Shown here: piece after piece, positions 49,610 to 63,460 of the stretch
Numbering within the stretch: the stretch's first letter is position 1
Layout of the letters: each line of letters opens with the position of its first letter
DNA from: Flectonema sp. DT1601
Lineage: Eukaryota; Euglenozoa; Diplonemea; Diplonemida; Diplonemidae
Direction: 5' to 3'
Length of the DNA: 64,000 nucleotides
Assembly (NCBI GenBank): GCA_964019425.1
Contig: OZ025814.1
Coordinates: 262,001-326,000 of the forward strand
The notes under the pieces: model-generated
What the model saw: the letters and a program-made list of their open reading frames with translations, nothing else
Database searches by the model: none
What the model was told of the DNA's origin: nothing
Position numbers and translations under genes: made by a program

Positions 49610-50040
49610 CTGTAAAGTTAGTATAATCCTCCTGACTATAATATAGAAATGATATGATCTAGTGAAGCCTTTCTCGTGGTTAATGTTTTTTTTTTTTTCC
49701 CTGTCTTAATAATTGTGAATACTATTAAAATCATCCAATCCTTTTTATAGTTCTAACGTTCTGCCGCAGAAGCGGAAGTGTTTTTGCTTGAGCGGTCCCA
49801 ATAAGAGTGTGTAAATAAAATTCCTCAAACGATCATAAACAAAACAGAACCGAGAAAAACAGTTTTTTTTTTTTATATTACCCTACAGAAGCAGGTACAA
49901 CGGTACAGTGCATTGGCGCAGACAGCACCAGAAAGTACCGTCAGTAAAAGTTAATTATAAATTGCTTATGATTGGTTAAGGACTGCGTTGTTATCACAGA
50001 TACTAATAAAGATGAGCGAAAGCTATTTTCTTTCTCAAAC
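49610..50040. other. Intergenic gap, nothing recognised
   Basis: 431 bases between the giant surface-protein stop and the beta-helix start. T runs near 49688-49700 and 49863-49874; no ORF or RNA gene of note. Confidence 0.5.
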
Positions 50041-53000
50041 TCAAATAAACACCAAAACGACCACTGCTACGACTACTAAATATCCTACCAGGCAGTTCTT
50101 ACTTCCATCTGAAGTGTAAGGGACGATAACAACTCCATCAGACGGAGGATCTCCGAAGAATGGTATCGCAGTACTTGGAGATGGCGTTGGGGGTTCAGTT
50201 GGTGGAAAAACAGGAACTGTTGTAGAAATCATCGCCGTATTCGGATCGATGTCATAATTTGATCTTATTGGAGATGTTTCATCTACTATCGCACTTTTAC
50301 AAGCACTGAAGACATCATTAGCTAATTGAATACTACTAGGGTTGATAACCACAATAACAAATTCAATTAACGCAGTGCAACCAACAGCACCACAATTTTC
50401 AATTTCCGGAAGAGTTCCATTATTAGCTAAGACTTCGTAGTCCCGTTCAGTTGGTACAGGAAAACTTCTACAAACTAACGGATTGCCTCTGTCAGCATCT
50501 GACAATCCTTTTGATGATCTCACTCTACCAACACTACAAACATGCATTATGAAGACCGCTTTGATATCTTTCGGAAATGAGGCTTTTTGATGTATTGAAT
50601 CGAGCATTGCAAACTCCATAAATGACTTTTCGACGGAATCGAACTGGAACACTGGAATGCTACCCATATCCATAACTAAAGATGGTTGGGATACTTGTTG
50701 AATAGGAATGTCTTCTTGAACAGGAGGTAAGCCTTCAGAAGGTACACTCTCCCATGATACAACTGTAAAAGAAGACGTTATCAACTTTAAGCCTTTACAC
50801 TGATTAAATAAATCAGTATCGGCAGAAATGCAACTGGCAGTGATGATTGCTTTGCTACAGCTACCGTGGAATGCTATTCTTTCAAACACAGCGATACCAT
50901 TAACGACCTTACTAATGTTCCATCCATTTGGTACGTTAACCTGTAAACCTGATATGCCTCCAGAGACACCTGCTCTGAAGTCTTTGTCTCCTTCCAAACA
51001 AGCAGCTGATAACTGAATAACTGTTATATTATCACCTTTTATAATTTTGTTATATTTATCTCTTACAGCCAGCCTTATATCGTATGCTCTGTTGCTTTGA
51101 ACATGTGTACTATTTTCAAAAGGTGCTGGACACAGTCTACCACCTGAAGAATGATGCTGACAGTAGTCTTCATAAAGTGTGAGAGAATTCACTTTTTGTA
51201 TTTTAAAAGTTATTATTTGTTGGCTCCATTCTTCAGAGAATTTTGAAAAACGTGAAAGTCTCAAATGAACATCACCAGAACGATAGCCCCGATACAGAAA
51301 TCCCTGAAGCATTCCAACACCGTTTGTGAATTTAACAAGAGAAGTAGAATCATGAGGTCGAGTTGGTATACATCTTGAATCATGGAGGTACTCTTCAGCT
51401 ATAACAACATTTGATGTGTTGGAAGTCGCTACTGATATACCCGAATTAAAAATAGCCTTTACACGTCCAGTGGTCAGTGATCCACTATCTCTCTGTTTCA
51501 TATAACTTACAGAGGAATTAACAACTAATTTTTCAAAAGGACAAATAGTCCATTCAGTGAACTCACATACAGGTAGTGGTAGCTCACTACAAGTTCTCGT
51601 CGCTAAGTATGGTTTCCTTGAAACTAATTGCTTCGTCACGTTAACCGGAAGACATGAATACTCCATCCAAGTGATATTCTTATCAAGTGAACTGCATGGC
51701 ATTTCAACTGCGTCAACAGTAAGAGCCACATCAGATTGGTTTAAAAACCTTCCTTTATGCATCAATCTCAATTGCATCTGATAACCATAACCCCAAACAA
51801 GACCATTATCATTAGGAGTAGAATACCTCCAGGGAGTTGCTGGTAATCCAACAATAGGCATTTCTCTTATGAGGACTGTGATCATGTCTATCTTAGGAAC
51901 AACAAAGACGTTATATAAAGTTGGTATGCCTCTGACTCGTACGGTCCAGGGGAGATCAATTCCACCATCTCGTTGATAATAAAATTTTATAGGAATCTTT
52001 GCAATCCCTGAGACTGTAGTAGCGGAGACGTGGATTTTCTTTCCAAGACGGGTTGCTGTTAACGATGCGACTGTTTGGAAATCACCGGTAGCAGTTTGTC
52101 CTGCTGACGTTACAGTTCTCACAGTAATCACAATAGTCTCGTCTGAGTATGTAGCAGATCTACCACCTTCAAGAATAGCTCTCTGATTAGTGAAATTAAC
52201 AGGTGGTCTACCTGGGATTTCAGACTGCTGTACTACTTCCATTCCAACAGGTTCTGTTGAAGACACTCTTAGGATTTGATTCCAACTTGTTGTTGATGGT
52301 AAAACAGGAAGACCATTCCTTTGTATCCCAACAAGAATACAGGGAAGTACTACAAATCTACCATTCGCTTGAAGCTCAGCCCCATGTGATCGAATTAATA
52401 TTTTGGTGGTATTAAAACATGACGGAGGTGTTGAAATAATCTCCGCATGATCAACACCAACAGCTCCCCATTCAACGATACCTCCGTCACTACTTCGGTA
52501 GTCAGAAGAGTAGGCTCTTAGTATTATTGTTACATTACTGTTTAGTCTAGAGCTTGTATCTTTTATCCTTAAAGCAGGTGATTGTAATACCTCAATCGTA
52601 TCGCTGCTAATAAAGACCCAATTCGCACGGGCTATTAACTCAGCTGTTATAGTTGAATGTTTTACTATGTCTCCTGACGTCACTGTTGCTATACAAGTTC
52701 CTCTTGCAACTTTAAGTCCTTTTAGTAAGATTTTAACTACCGCGATACTATGTGAAAATATAACTGTTTGAGGTTGGATTTGGCATCCCAAACACTCAGT
52801 GCAGTCAAACCATACTGAAGCATTACTGATGTTTATAGCAGCACTATGCCAAGTTATATTCGGAAATTGTCCCAGACTGCCAATACTGTAAATTGTAAAG
52901 TTTCCCTCTACATCTGGAACAACCCCAACAGCTGGAGGAATCTCTATGTCGGTTGCTGTAATCGTTTGACTGATAGCAGGTGCAGAGTGGATTCCCAGAA

Positions 53001-56000
53001 GTTTAGTTGGAATTTGTAATTTCTGACCATCAATGACAATAATAATTGGAATGCCGTGGAATATTCCCTTGGCAGTAATTGATAACTGTCCTGAACGCAT
53101 CCCTTTCTCATTACATAATTCACCATAAGGAGCTCCATTTATGATACAAGAACCACGAACAGTAACAACAGGATCATGTTGTATAATATCAGGTCTCCAC
53201 GGGATAGAAATATGTGATTGAGGTGATACATCAAAGTTAATAGAGACGTCGTTTACTGTTGACTTGCCAGCATACCATACTCTTGGGGTGGGTCCGCCAA
53301 GTAGAAAGGCTCTATCAAGTAATTCATCACTAGCATAGATGGTAAAATTATAAGTAGCCTCGGCTGACTGTGCGATTGTACTGCTGTTTGATGTGTTCGC
53401 AATCTGAATGTGTGATAACAGAGACGTTTCACTTGAGGGAATTATCGTAAATTGAGTAGCTTCTGTCACAACAGTCACAGCAACAGCATTATCAGCGTAT
53501 TGTAAAGTACATGAATAACATGCACGGGAAGCAGTTAACTTCATAGTAGCAGAGCCTGATTCAGATATTATTCTTTTCAATCCTTGTTCAGAATGAACAG
53601 GCGATCCAATAACCCAGTCTCCACCACCACCATTACCACCAATACCTTTAACGGGAGTGGTGAAGGTTGGGAATTTAGTCCTATCTGGAGATACCCATGA
53701 AGGGTTGTGATTATTATCAACCCACCATGATGTTAAACTAAACGGCCTACTCCTAACAACTGCTCTTGGAGCAGCTGCTAACAACCATTTTACTCCACAG
53801 CTACCAACATTTAAGTAAACAACATTCCCACTTGAGTGTCTAACAGCGAACGCTTGCTCTACGTTATCACCTAGTTTGTAGTGAACCCATATCTCACACT
53901 TTGAACATGGTCTTGTGTAAGTAAATATAACAGAAAGAACAGCTGCTGGACTGTTAACAGAGAACGACACTCCAAAACGATTAGCTGCGTCCAAATGAGA
54001 TGGATGTACGTTGCAATAAGAAGTTGGTTGTTCATATCTGGTGAGAAACCCTCCATTACCATAACGACCTTTTGATGGAAGGAAAGACTCCGCAGTCCCG
54101 ACATACTTATTAATGATGTATCCACTGAACTTTGCTTTGAATGGAAAGATCCACTTTGATGACGTAGAGACTCTGATAACAGGTTTAACTGACAGAGTGA
54201 TGGGCTTACCAACAACTAAACTAACAGGAATCAAGGCATTCTGATTAATTGAAATATCAGGAATATTGTGTTCAGACACTACTAAATCCGTGGCTTCTGC
54301 AGCTACCACTGAGAATGGTTTTGTTAAAAGTACCCTTTCACTTGATAAAACACTCTTTTCAGATTTGCTTGTGATATCAGAACATCTGCTGACCTCAGAT
54401 ATTCCTGGACTACACAACTCTATTCGAAGAACGCAGTGCTCACATGGTTCTGAAAACTTTATCCAACAACGTGCTACTCCTCCTGTCATCTGAACAGCGC
54501 CTTGTTCAGATTCATGAAATGAAGATTCCATCGTCTTGATGTGATTCACCTTTGAGATTAAGACACTGAACACTCCACCAGTTCCACATCCTGTTGTTGG
54601 TGATTGCAATGATATTATTATTATCGATGTCGGGAATCCCCATGATCGAACACCAAGATTATTCTCAATATAAACCTCAATAGGTAATGGAATACCAGCT
54701 TTACCTTCAGTGTAGACAGCATTGATACCCGCATGAGGTAAATGTGTGACGTGTCCAGAGTATCGAATATACGACATAGAAATATTAGAAGGGCATTCTT
54801 GATTTTCAAATACAGCTGACCGAAGTCTTATTGCTGTATACTGCATGCTACTATCAGTGTAGTGTGACTTGTATAGTTTCCCGCTTACATAAGGTAGAAC
54901 AACAGCCCCTGATGGCGTATTCGCGCTAACCGACAGCGAATCTTCCCCGACAGGTTTAAAAAAAGAAAGTGAAAGAACAGCAATTGCTGACTCACCATAC
55001 AAAACATTAAACGGAAATTGAGTATCCCAAGCCAGAGAAGAATTTATATTTTTTACTAAAGCGCCTACTTGATGAGAAACAGTAAAATAAGCAGGCAGAT
55101 CATATCGTATGTAGTTCACCGATGATATTTTATAATAAAGTAAAGCATTGATGTTGATTACAGAATGTGGATCACCGCCGCAGGTGGTGCTGTCAGAAGA
55201 TCCACCAGCTTTGAGTGTGACTAAGTTATCTGAGCTACTCGAATGGGATGTTAGTATTTTTGGAATTCCAACTAATAAGTCTCTTTGAAAAAAACTCCGT
55301 ATCCAAATCCTCACCTCAACACATCCAGGTGAACCGATTGCCGTTGATATTTCCTCTCCAAGACCGTTTCCAGACGATATTACTTCGCAAAGTTCTACTA
55401 TTGATTTTCTTACTGGAGTTGGATTGGTCATTTCAATCTTAATAGTACCCTGACCCTCAAATGCAGTAACTCCATGTCTCTTTATTCGAGTGAATACTAC
55501 TGGATCACAAGAACCAAAAGTATAATTCTTCTCTAAACCAATATCATCGAAACCAATAACGTCTGCAAAATCAGACTTTAAAACGACAGGTGATGCGATT
55601 GAACAGTCAGAGTTGGGTCCAATTTGATTGCACACCCACTGTGGGAATTGTGCTCCTTTTGGTCTAATACTAACGTCACGTGATCTCCAATCGAGGAAGC
55701 TTGCAGTGGAAGTCGTGTTAAAAAATGAAAAATGCATCGACAATGACTGTTGTGAAGTATCAAATACCCAATCATGACAATTACAAGTATCCTTACTAAC
55801 GCATCCTTGACACATAGCCTGAGCACCAGATATTCCGGTCACGATAAGGCTTGTTATGTTGGTTGCTGACAATGGTCGGATTTGGATCTGCGCAACGCAA
55901 GTATATTTAACTGTTGTTAAGTCAGTTAGCACTCCATTAACTCGGATGAGAATCGATGCAGTTGATGAAATCTTCAGAAAAGTACCCGTAATACGAAGGG

Positions 56001-59000
56001 AAAACACTGCAGAGGAACCCATCAATGAAGAATTCATAACAGATGAGACATTACCAACAGTTTGATAATTATTATTCTCAAGTCTAGATTCAAGCAACAT
56101 TGGACTAGCAGCATTCAATAAATCTATTTCAGCAGTCCAACGAGGCCAGTGAGAATTTCTACCACCAGAAGTGATTGGTTCAACAACAATATTAAATTCG
56201 TCTGAAGTTGGTTTGTCAGACAACCAATTGGCTACTCTCACGGAGGGTTGACAGCGAAGACCAGTCGTAGTATCGCTAAATGTCGCATTTATCCAACCTT
56301 CGTTACCTTCAGGAGTTCCTCCTTCGTCGCTGTGGAATGATATTAAACAAGAATCACACGGTTCTGTTGTTCTAAGTATCCAATCAACCCCCCACTTCGC
56401 ATACGTAGCATTAACAATGATTGTCGAAGGTTCCATTTTTAATGGACTTTTCTCAGCTCCTTCGATATTAATTCCGTGGTGTGACAGTCCGTCAACACCC
56501 AACAAAGGATAAATCTCTCCGTAGTGGAATTCGTCTACGATAAATACTCCACTAATTAAACTACCAGGTACCAGTTGTACACGTAGACCCGTTTGAATGT
56601 CTGCCTGGACTCTGTTCCGACCGTCTAGGGTATTGCCTGGGGTTAGTATCCTTAAGGAGGTTGCTTTTTGACGAATAGGAGATCTTATTGTTCCTGTTTA
56701 ATGATTGTTTTTTGATTGTTTTTAAAAGGATCGAAGGGAGATAAAATATAAGAAACATACCACTGAGGATGGTATCGCCGTTGTATGAGTTTCTGACTTC
56801 TATGTTGATGTCGCAACCGTTACCTCGATGGTCTTTAGGGATGGGTCGATTATTATTTAGACGAGAGCAACCAGTACCACCAGAAACAATAAATGAAATT
56901 ACAAATAAACCATCACCACCAGCAGGCATTATGTTATTCCAAACAGTATTTCCATTGTTGATTGTGGTTGGGAACGCTCCCGTTATTGTTGAACAAACCT
57001 TCAAACCAGTTGGATCCCTTACTAATTCTCCAGTAGCATCACGAAGTTGATAATATACTTTGTATAGTCTCTGTGTTTGAAAATAACTACCTTGAGCAGC
57101 TATTAACATATTTGAAGGCAATGCGTATCCAACAGATCCTCCAGTAGCAGCTTCCCAAAGAGGGGTAGGAAGTTCGTTATTTTCACGATAGTTGCTATTG
57201 TCTGGTAACACAATCGATATGTGAACTACAGTTGGAATCCTTCTCGCTACGACAATCTCATAAACTGACCAGTATCCCTCAATCGTAGCATTGTATCTAA
57301 TCGAGACACTAACAGCTGACGTATGAAGTGAAAATTGTTTTTTAATAATCACACTTCCCTTAGACGACCACGGCATTAACTCAACAGAATTACTAGTAGA
57401 CCCTCCCCTCACAGAATTATCTGCTATTTCCGTATTTTGAGTGATACGTAAATTTCCACCTTTTATTGCATACAGCCTAGGACCTTTTTTCAGAGCCTCA
57501 ATTGTGATGGTACAAACTTCATTCGTGTAGCATGTTATGGTGTGATAGTTTTCTTGATCTCTTTTATATCCATTGACCACAAAAGAATCAGGTTCTTCTT
57601 CAGTAATCGTTACTTCTAATGTTCGAGAGGTAAGGTGAGTTGTGCCTTCCGATGATAAGATCGCGTCAAATTTGAAATGACATTCATTTCCGACAGGACA
57701 CGACTGGGTGAATTCAATGTGGTAATAAACACTACCAGATTCACTTAAGATCTGTTTTAAACCTGCTTGATTCCATGAGAATTGAGTTGCGTGTTGACCA
57801 TAGCACCCAAAAGAGTTCTTTACAGATCTCTGGTGCGTTAATTGTAACAGCGATGTGGATCCTGATGACGGCACAGCTAAACTACCAATAGCAGTTTGCA
57901 ATCTTACTATCAATATAACCCCTGGTTTTAATGATATCCTCAATGACTCATTCAACGACAACACGTTTGACATATTTATAAGCTGCTCACCATTTTCAAT
58001 AAACATCAAAAGATTGTTCACGGCATTCTTTCGTCTCCAAAATAAAGTACCTCCAGCATAAAGCTCAGGACAAGTATTAAATAATGCATAGGACACATTA
58101 GAACGGGTTATCACAGTAGAGTTAGTTAAGTGTTGAGGTGAGTGGTTAACTTGATGAATACAAACTTTATAAACAGCTGATCCCAATAGAGGTGGAAATC
58201 TGAATATTGAAGTATTATTTTGAGATATAAAAAGATCTGTTGGATTATCAAGGAGATTATTACTAATGTGATAGTGACCCGGTTGTATGACACCCATCAC
58301 TTCGGGAGGTGAACAAACCCTATCTAAGGATTGGTATTGCACGTAGTCAGTGCAATTTATAGTATTTCCACACCAATTTGGTAGTTCCTTTCCAGTTACC
58401 CAATCCACTCTTGTATCACCAACAGTTATATTCCATTGAGTCTCTCTATCAAATTGTTTATAAGAAGGAACAGTTGCTATGTACGGCTTCCATGTACTGC
58501 TTGGAACTTGCAACCACGGATCAGACCCGATTTTAAAACAAAAAATATAAGCTCCAACATCAGGCATTGTCATTTGAACGATGAAATTTATATTTAAATC
58601 GTCTGCAGGCATTGCCGCAAAGACGCAATTGGTATGGATAGCAGGGTCGCATTGAGATGTTACAGAAGGAGTGGTACCATAGACTGCTGCATTTAAACAA
58701 GACTTAGAATGATCTATGTTCCAAGTCCAGGATGCTCCAGATGAATTTACAGGTTTTCGGAGTATGGGCTCTCCAATTGAAACAAGTTTAAAATCCACAT
58801 CAGGTGATCTTTTTGATAATAATGTGCTTGTTGTTGATATGTTTTGGTATTCATCACGTCTCTCCCACAGTCTTACTGTAAACCCAATACCAGATGATGA
58901 TGGTAACATAGTTGATGCTCCAGCAACAGTTATTTCAGCTCTTTCTTTACCGTCAATGGTAAGATGAGAACCAAGTTGTAAATCATACTGAGGTGTTAGC

Positions 59001-62000
59001 ATTGGATGAAGGATCCAATCCCTTACTCTTGATGGCTGTGTCGTAAACGGTTTATCAGCGTCTGATAAAGAGACAGCTTCAACCCAACGAAAAGCACCAA
59101 TCAGAGAAAAGAAAGTCTTAACACAAACATGATACACTGCAGGTGCATCTCCAAGTGATAATGGAAGGGTTGTGATGATTGAAGCGATTTTATTAAGTCC
59201 GACACTTGGACCCATGTCTACAGATTTGGTATCAACTGAAATTGAGTTTTCATCGCAAACATCGGTTGCGGATACAACTTTAGCTGCATCAGCTCCTTTT
59301 GATGTATTGAACACGATATTAGCATCACCAGACCTATGGAGTTTAATAGTTAATATCGCTAAGTTTATCATATTTTGATTAACCTCCCAGGATACATTAT
59401 TAGCAGCAACTACATAAGGACCCATCTTAATCCAACTTAGGGTACCAGAGTGAGAAGCAGTTTGAATGTCCAAACAAAGCCAGTACTCTCCTGAAGCAGT
59501 TGGTAACATCATTCTGAGTGAAGGATATAAACCAGTGATTGACAATGGCATTTTAGAAAATGAATTTGGACCCATTGATGATGATGATGTCATGTTTGCA
59601 GGAGTTCCGACCGGTGGTGATAAACAGTTCTGATTATCTGAAGGAACTTGTCTGACCATTTTCGCGAATATCGATATAATAGCACCGTCAGAAGCTGCTA
59701 CTTCAAAAGGTTGTATACTACCACCAAGAAGTGGGCCATCTTTGTGAGATGGTGACACAGTTATAGTTGTCGATGATGGTAACCATGTTTCATCTATATT
59801 GAAATCTACACCACTGCCAAGTCTACTAATTTGTAGCCACCCTGCATTCTTTGGTTTATAACAAAGAAACCATTCTCGATAACTGTGTTTGGGAATCTCG
59901 ACAACAGCAGCAACACCCTCTAATTGATTAGCATTACTGCTACCTGGTACAATGTCATCATGTATATCTCTTGTTGTTAGGATAAGGTTTTTTATGTAAT
60001 CAGACTTATCACATCTGTGACCAGGAGTTAGTTTACAATAGTGTTGCAAGTCACCTAATGAATTGCATTGAGGTGATAGTAGCCCGCTTGTATTTAAATC
60101 GTATCCCCCTGACAGAAGGCAGACTGGTTGTAAGTTGCGGTCGCTTTGTCGAGGGTAGAAGTTGTCGAATCGAAGAGTACAGTCGTTTAACTCTCTGCGA
60201 ATACTCCTCGCGTCAAACCAGGCATTTGTTTCACCTGATGGGTGAGTCAATCTAACTCCAGAGAGACCAGTCTCCCAAACTATACCTGGTTGACCAATCG
60301 GCCAATAAATATCGTTTGCTCCACTTTTTGGATTTCCTGTCGTAGTAACAATCTGCCCTTTCAAAATATCTTTAAAAACAGGAACAAACCGAACCTCATC
60401 ATCGGTACTCAATGAACTTCCTATGTCAGAGAATAGAATTGTAGAATCGAATATTTGTCTAACTTCTTGGCGATTTGTTAAAGAGAGCTTGACAGTTGGT
60501 CTTGGAAGAATTACAAGTGGTGAATCAACTTCTGAAACTTGCCAATTCCCCCATCCAACTCTGTGACACACTCGATACGGAGTGTGTGATCCCCAGCTGT
60601 CTCTCGGCATTAAGATATTATAAAAAACCTCAGGTAGGGGAGAATCGAACTTGTCTGTCAAACAACCGTCTTCTCGGCACTCAAGAGTTCCGCCATTGGT
60701 TGACTGTGATGCATTCAGACCGGGTAAATCATATTCTGTTACAGAAAATGAATCGCACGGTCTGTCAATACGCACCAGTCGAAGAACACCACCATTCCCT
60801 GAACTAGGAATCCAATTCCAAGTTGGCAGCAACGGATTCGTGAAATTCGCGTAGTAAACAGACACCGGACACAATGTCTCTGCTCGTGTTTCATTATAGA
60901 CAGTTGTCCAAACCATATTAGTTCTGGAAGTATCGATCACGTGTGATGTTGAATGGTAATATCCTCCTCGTAATTGGAAAGTGTAATTATACTCAACTAA
61001 GTTTCCAAGAATTGGATGTGAAAAGTACTCCTCACCCAAAGTAATATCAACAAGATCTGCAGCATCACCCAACTCCGATAAGATATATGGAAGAAGTCTC
61101 CAAGAACCACCTTCATCCCATTTTCGATAGCAAATAAAAAATGTTCCGTTAGTTGGAATAAAAACAGTACTGTAAGTCATATTAGACCAGTGGTATGTGT
61201 GAGTGTGTGTGGGATCTCCATCTAAGAGATTAATAGATCCATCAGGATAAACAGATTCTGATATAATATCGTACTCACCAAAACAACCAGAACTTACAGT
61301 AGTCTCACTAGTAGTGTCTGACGTCAATTCAAACTGTGTTATTGGAACATTGTTTACCTTCCAACTTGGTACTACTCGAAATGCATCTCCCGATGGTGTT
61401 GTCGTAATTCCTGCCTCTGAAGGAGATGCTTTTAAATTATAACCCAAGAATCTAATTATTCCCCAACTACCCGGTGTCGCATCGAATATCTGCCACGCCA
61501 TCGTCTCATTCTGAACATAAAAACTTCCGTCGATCATATCTGAAGTAGTCGCATAGTCACAAACTGTTTCATTACAAGGATACAACTTCCTCCATAAAGG
61601 TTTATTATCAATACCTGAAGGCAGGACATCACCTGAAGCTATTGATGATGAGACAGCAGTTGCTATGATTCCCCTCATGTTGTACGGGGAAATGCAAATT
61701 TCATAATCTCCAGGTATGCCTGGCAGGCGGATATACGAGTACGCTGTGTACTTACCACTTTGTGTGGTAGCTGTGGTTGCATCCCATGATTCAGAGAAGG
61801 GAGAGCTTGTCGGAGAGAGTGTTTGTCTGCCTACACATCCAACACAGGTATTTTCACAATATCGACTACGTCCAATAGAACTCCATTCACCTGTTGTAGC
61901 AACCATTTTAGTTCCTGCAAACTCAGTTGTTTGGAATTCGACTCCAGAGCAAGCAACTCCCCTCTTTACTATTTTTACATTATCTCCGTAAGAACAAGCA

Positions 62001-63394
62001 CTGTCTTCATGATTAACACATGATGTTGATGAAACTTTTAATGAATAAGTTCCCAAAGATACGATCTTAACGACAACGTGTTTATTGACAGTCTGTTCTC
62101 CGCTAAGATAGTAAAACAGATCTGTCTCACCTGATTGAAACAAGAATTTTCCAGATGGTTCTTTATTAGAAGTGTGAGCACCATCTGTGGTTAATAGAAT
62201 CCAGGAATCTGTACTTTCTGAAAAGTCAACACCAACAACAGACGAATCATCAACATGTCGTAAACACATCACGAATGACACAGAATGATGAGGTGCAGTA
62301 AATGTAAAAAACGCTGAGTCCGTCATCTCTCTACTTTCACCATACCTCAACCCAAACTCATATCCCTGAAACAACGGAACATCCCCACTTGATATATAAC
62401 TTCCACATAAATAAGAACCAACATCAGCATTGTATTTGTACACTTTAAATTGAATAGATTTCGGTTTAGATATGTTCCAAAGGGCTTTTATATAAGACTG
62501 GTCATATCCTTCTTCAACAGGTGAGATTCTAATTCGAAGATCATCTCCCTCTATAAATACATTATTTGATAATGTGAAAGTAACGTTGTTGTAGTACAAA
62601 GACGACCCACTGGCTGACTCCGTCTCTGTTGGGAGAGACATTGAAATAGTGAATGTCAGAGACTCTGAAAAAGTCATACTAGCCGTAGGAAGTGTGACAG
62701 AAAACGTTGAAGTTTCAGATGTGAAAGTTGCACTTGCAGTCGGTATACTCATCGATACTGTCAAACTATAAGTAGCCGACGAAGTCAACGTTCTAGTTGG
62801 CAGCGAAAGTGAAAATGTTTTTGTCGCAGTAGACGTTGGTAGACTAAACGAAACAGTCAGCGAATAACTCGTAGAACCCGTCGGTAGAGTTAATGAATAC
62901 GTCTCAGTACCAGTTGGCAATGACAACGAAAACGTCAAAGAAACCGAATACGAATCTGATAAACTGCCAGTTGCTGATTCTGTTTCACTCAATGATTTCG
63001 AAAATGTTTCACTACCAGTCGGGATTGTCAAAGATCCCGACATACTCTGAGAGAACGTCTCAGTCAACGATGAACTAAATGACAAAGAACTTGAAAATGT
63101 CAACGAGTTGCTGTAAGTATTCGTCAGACTGTAAGTCACACTCGCTGTTGGTAACGACATTGACTGCGACATGCTAACAGAAGTAGCACTTATTGAACTA
63201 GAAAGACTCAACGAATTAGAATACGATTCACTCATAGTTGGCATTGATATAGAGCTCGTCAATGATGACGTCTGTGACGTAGATTTACTCAGTGATTGTG
63301 ATTCCGACAATGAGATTGACACAGTTTGCGTCTTCGTTGCTCCCTCAACCATTCCAAGTATAACAATCAACGCAACCCATCTGACCAACGACAT
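50041..63394 (-). CDS. 4428-residue secreted surface protein with Ser/Thr repeats and repeated cysteine domains, two exons
   Basis: Exons 56761-63394 and 50041-56693 join over a 67-nt intron (GTATGTTT...AAACAG, phase 1) into one 4428-residue frame. Order: signal peptide (MSLVRWVALIVILGMVEGA); about 240 residues in which nearly every other residue is Ser or Thr (TYSLTVSMSIPT, SLSLPTRTLTSS), likely O-glycosylated stalk; an N-terminal half with at least eight modules ending in a YxVCxK...W pattern; and a second half with spaced CxxC motifs (EPCDSCLISF, EPCEHCVLRI, RPCSKCEIWV, RACYSCTLQY). Many N-glycosylation sequons. The C terminus is Ser/Pro/Thr-rich, then DGSKNCLVGYLVVVAVVVLVFI to the stop, fitting a GPI signal or a terminal anchor. 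Probably a cell-surface adhesin or glycocalyx protein; family unnamed. CATCTTCACAG lies 66 nt upstream, and a 7-codon upstream ORF ends at TAATG, overlapping the start. Confidence 0.88.
58150..61715 (-). repeat. Eight diverged extracellular modules marked by YxVCxK...W
   Basis: In transcript order the marker segments are YEICISPYN (about 61700), FFICYRKWDEGGSWR (61125), YRVCHRVGWGNWQVS (60560), WFLCYKPKNAGWLQI (59855), YWLCLDIQTASHSG (59480), YHVCVKTFFSLIGAFRW (59120), YIFCFKIGSDPWLQV (58530) and YKVCIHQVNH (58160). Spacing is about 120-235 residues. Sequence between markers is strongly diverged, so this is an old set of duplications. Confidence 0.7.
62610..63337 (-). repeat. Ser/Thr alternating repeat (SxSxLPTxT) stalk
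   Basis: About 243 residues directly after the signal peptide with Ser/Thr at almost every second position and recurring units such as SLSLPTGTETYSLT, LPTGSTSYSLTVS and IPTASATFTS. Copies vary in sequence but keep the polar/hydrophobic alternation, as expected of a beta-extended, O-glycosylated stalk. Similar Ser/Thr repeats occur on surface proteins of free-living kinetoplastids (recalled, not searched). Confidence 0.85.
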
Positions 63395-63460
63395 TACTTC
63401 CCCTTACTTTTATTCATTACAATATTATTTATTTTTCTTCAATAGTGGGAGAAGGGCAAT

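Noticed and set aside
50041-56505. Separate 2154-residue gene starting MLGVDG
   Set aside because: Its first codon is TTG and the frame continues upstream to 56693, where it joins the 63394-56761 exon in frame; one gene.
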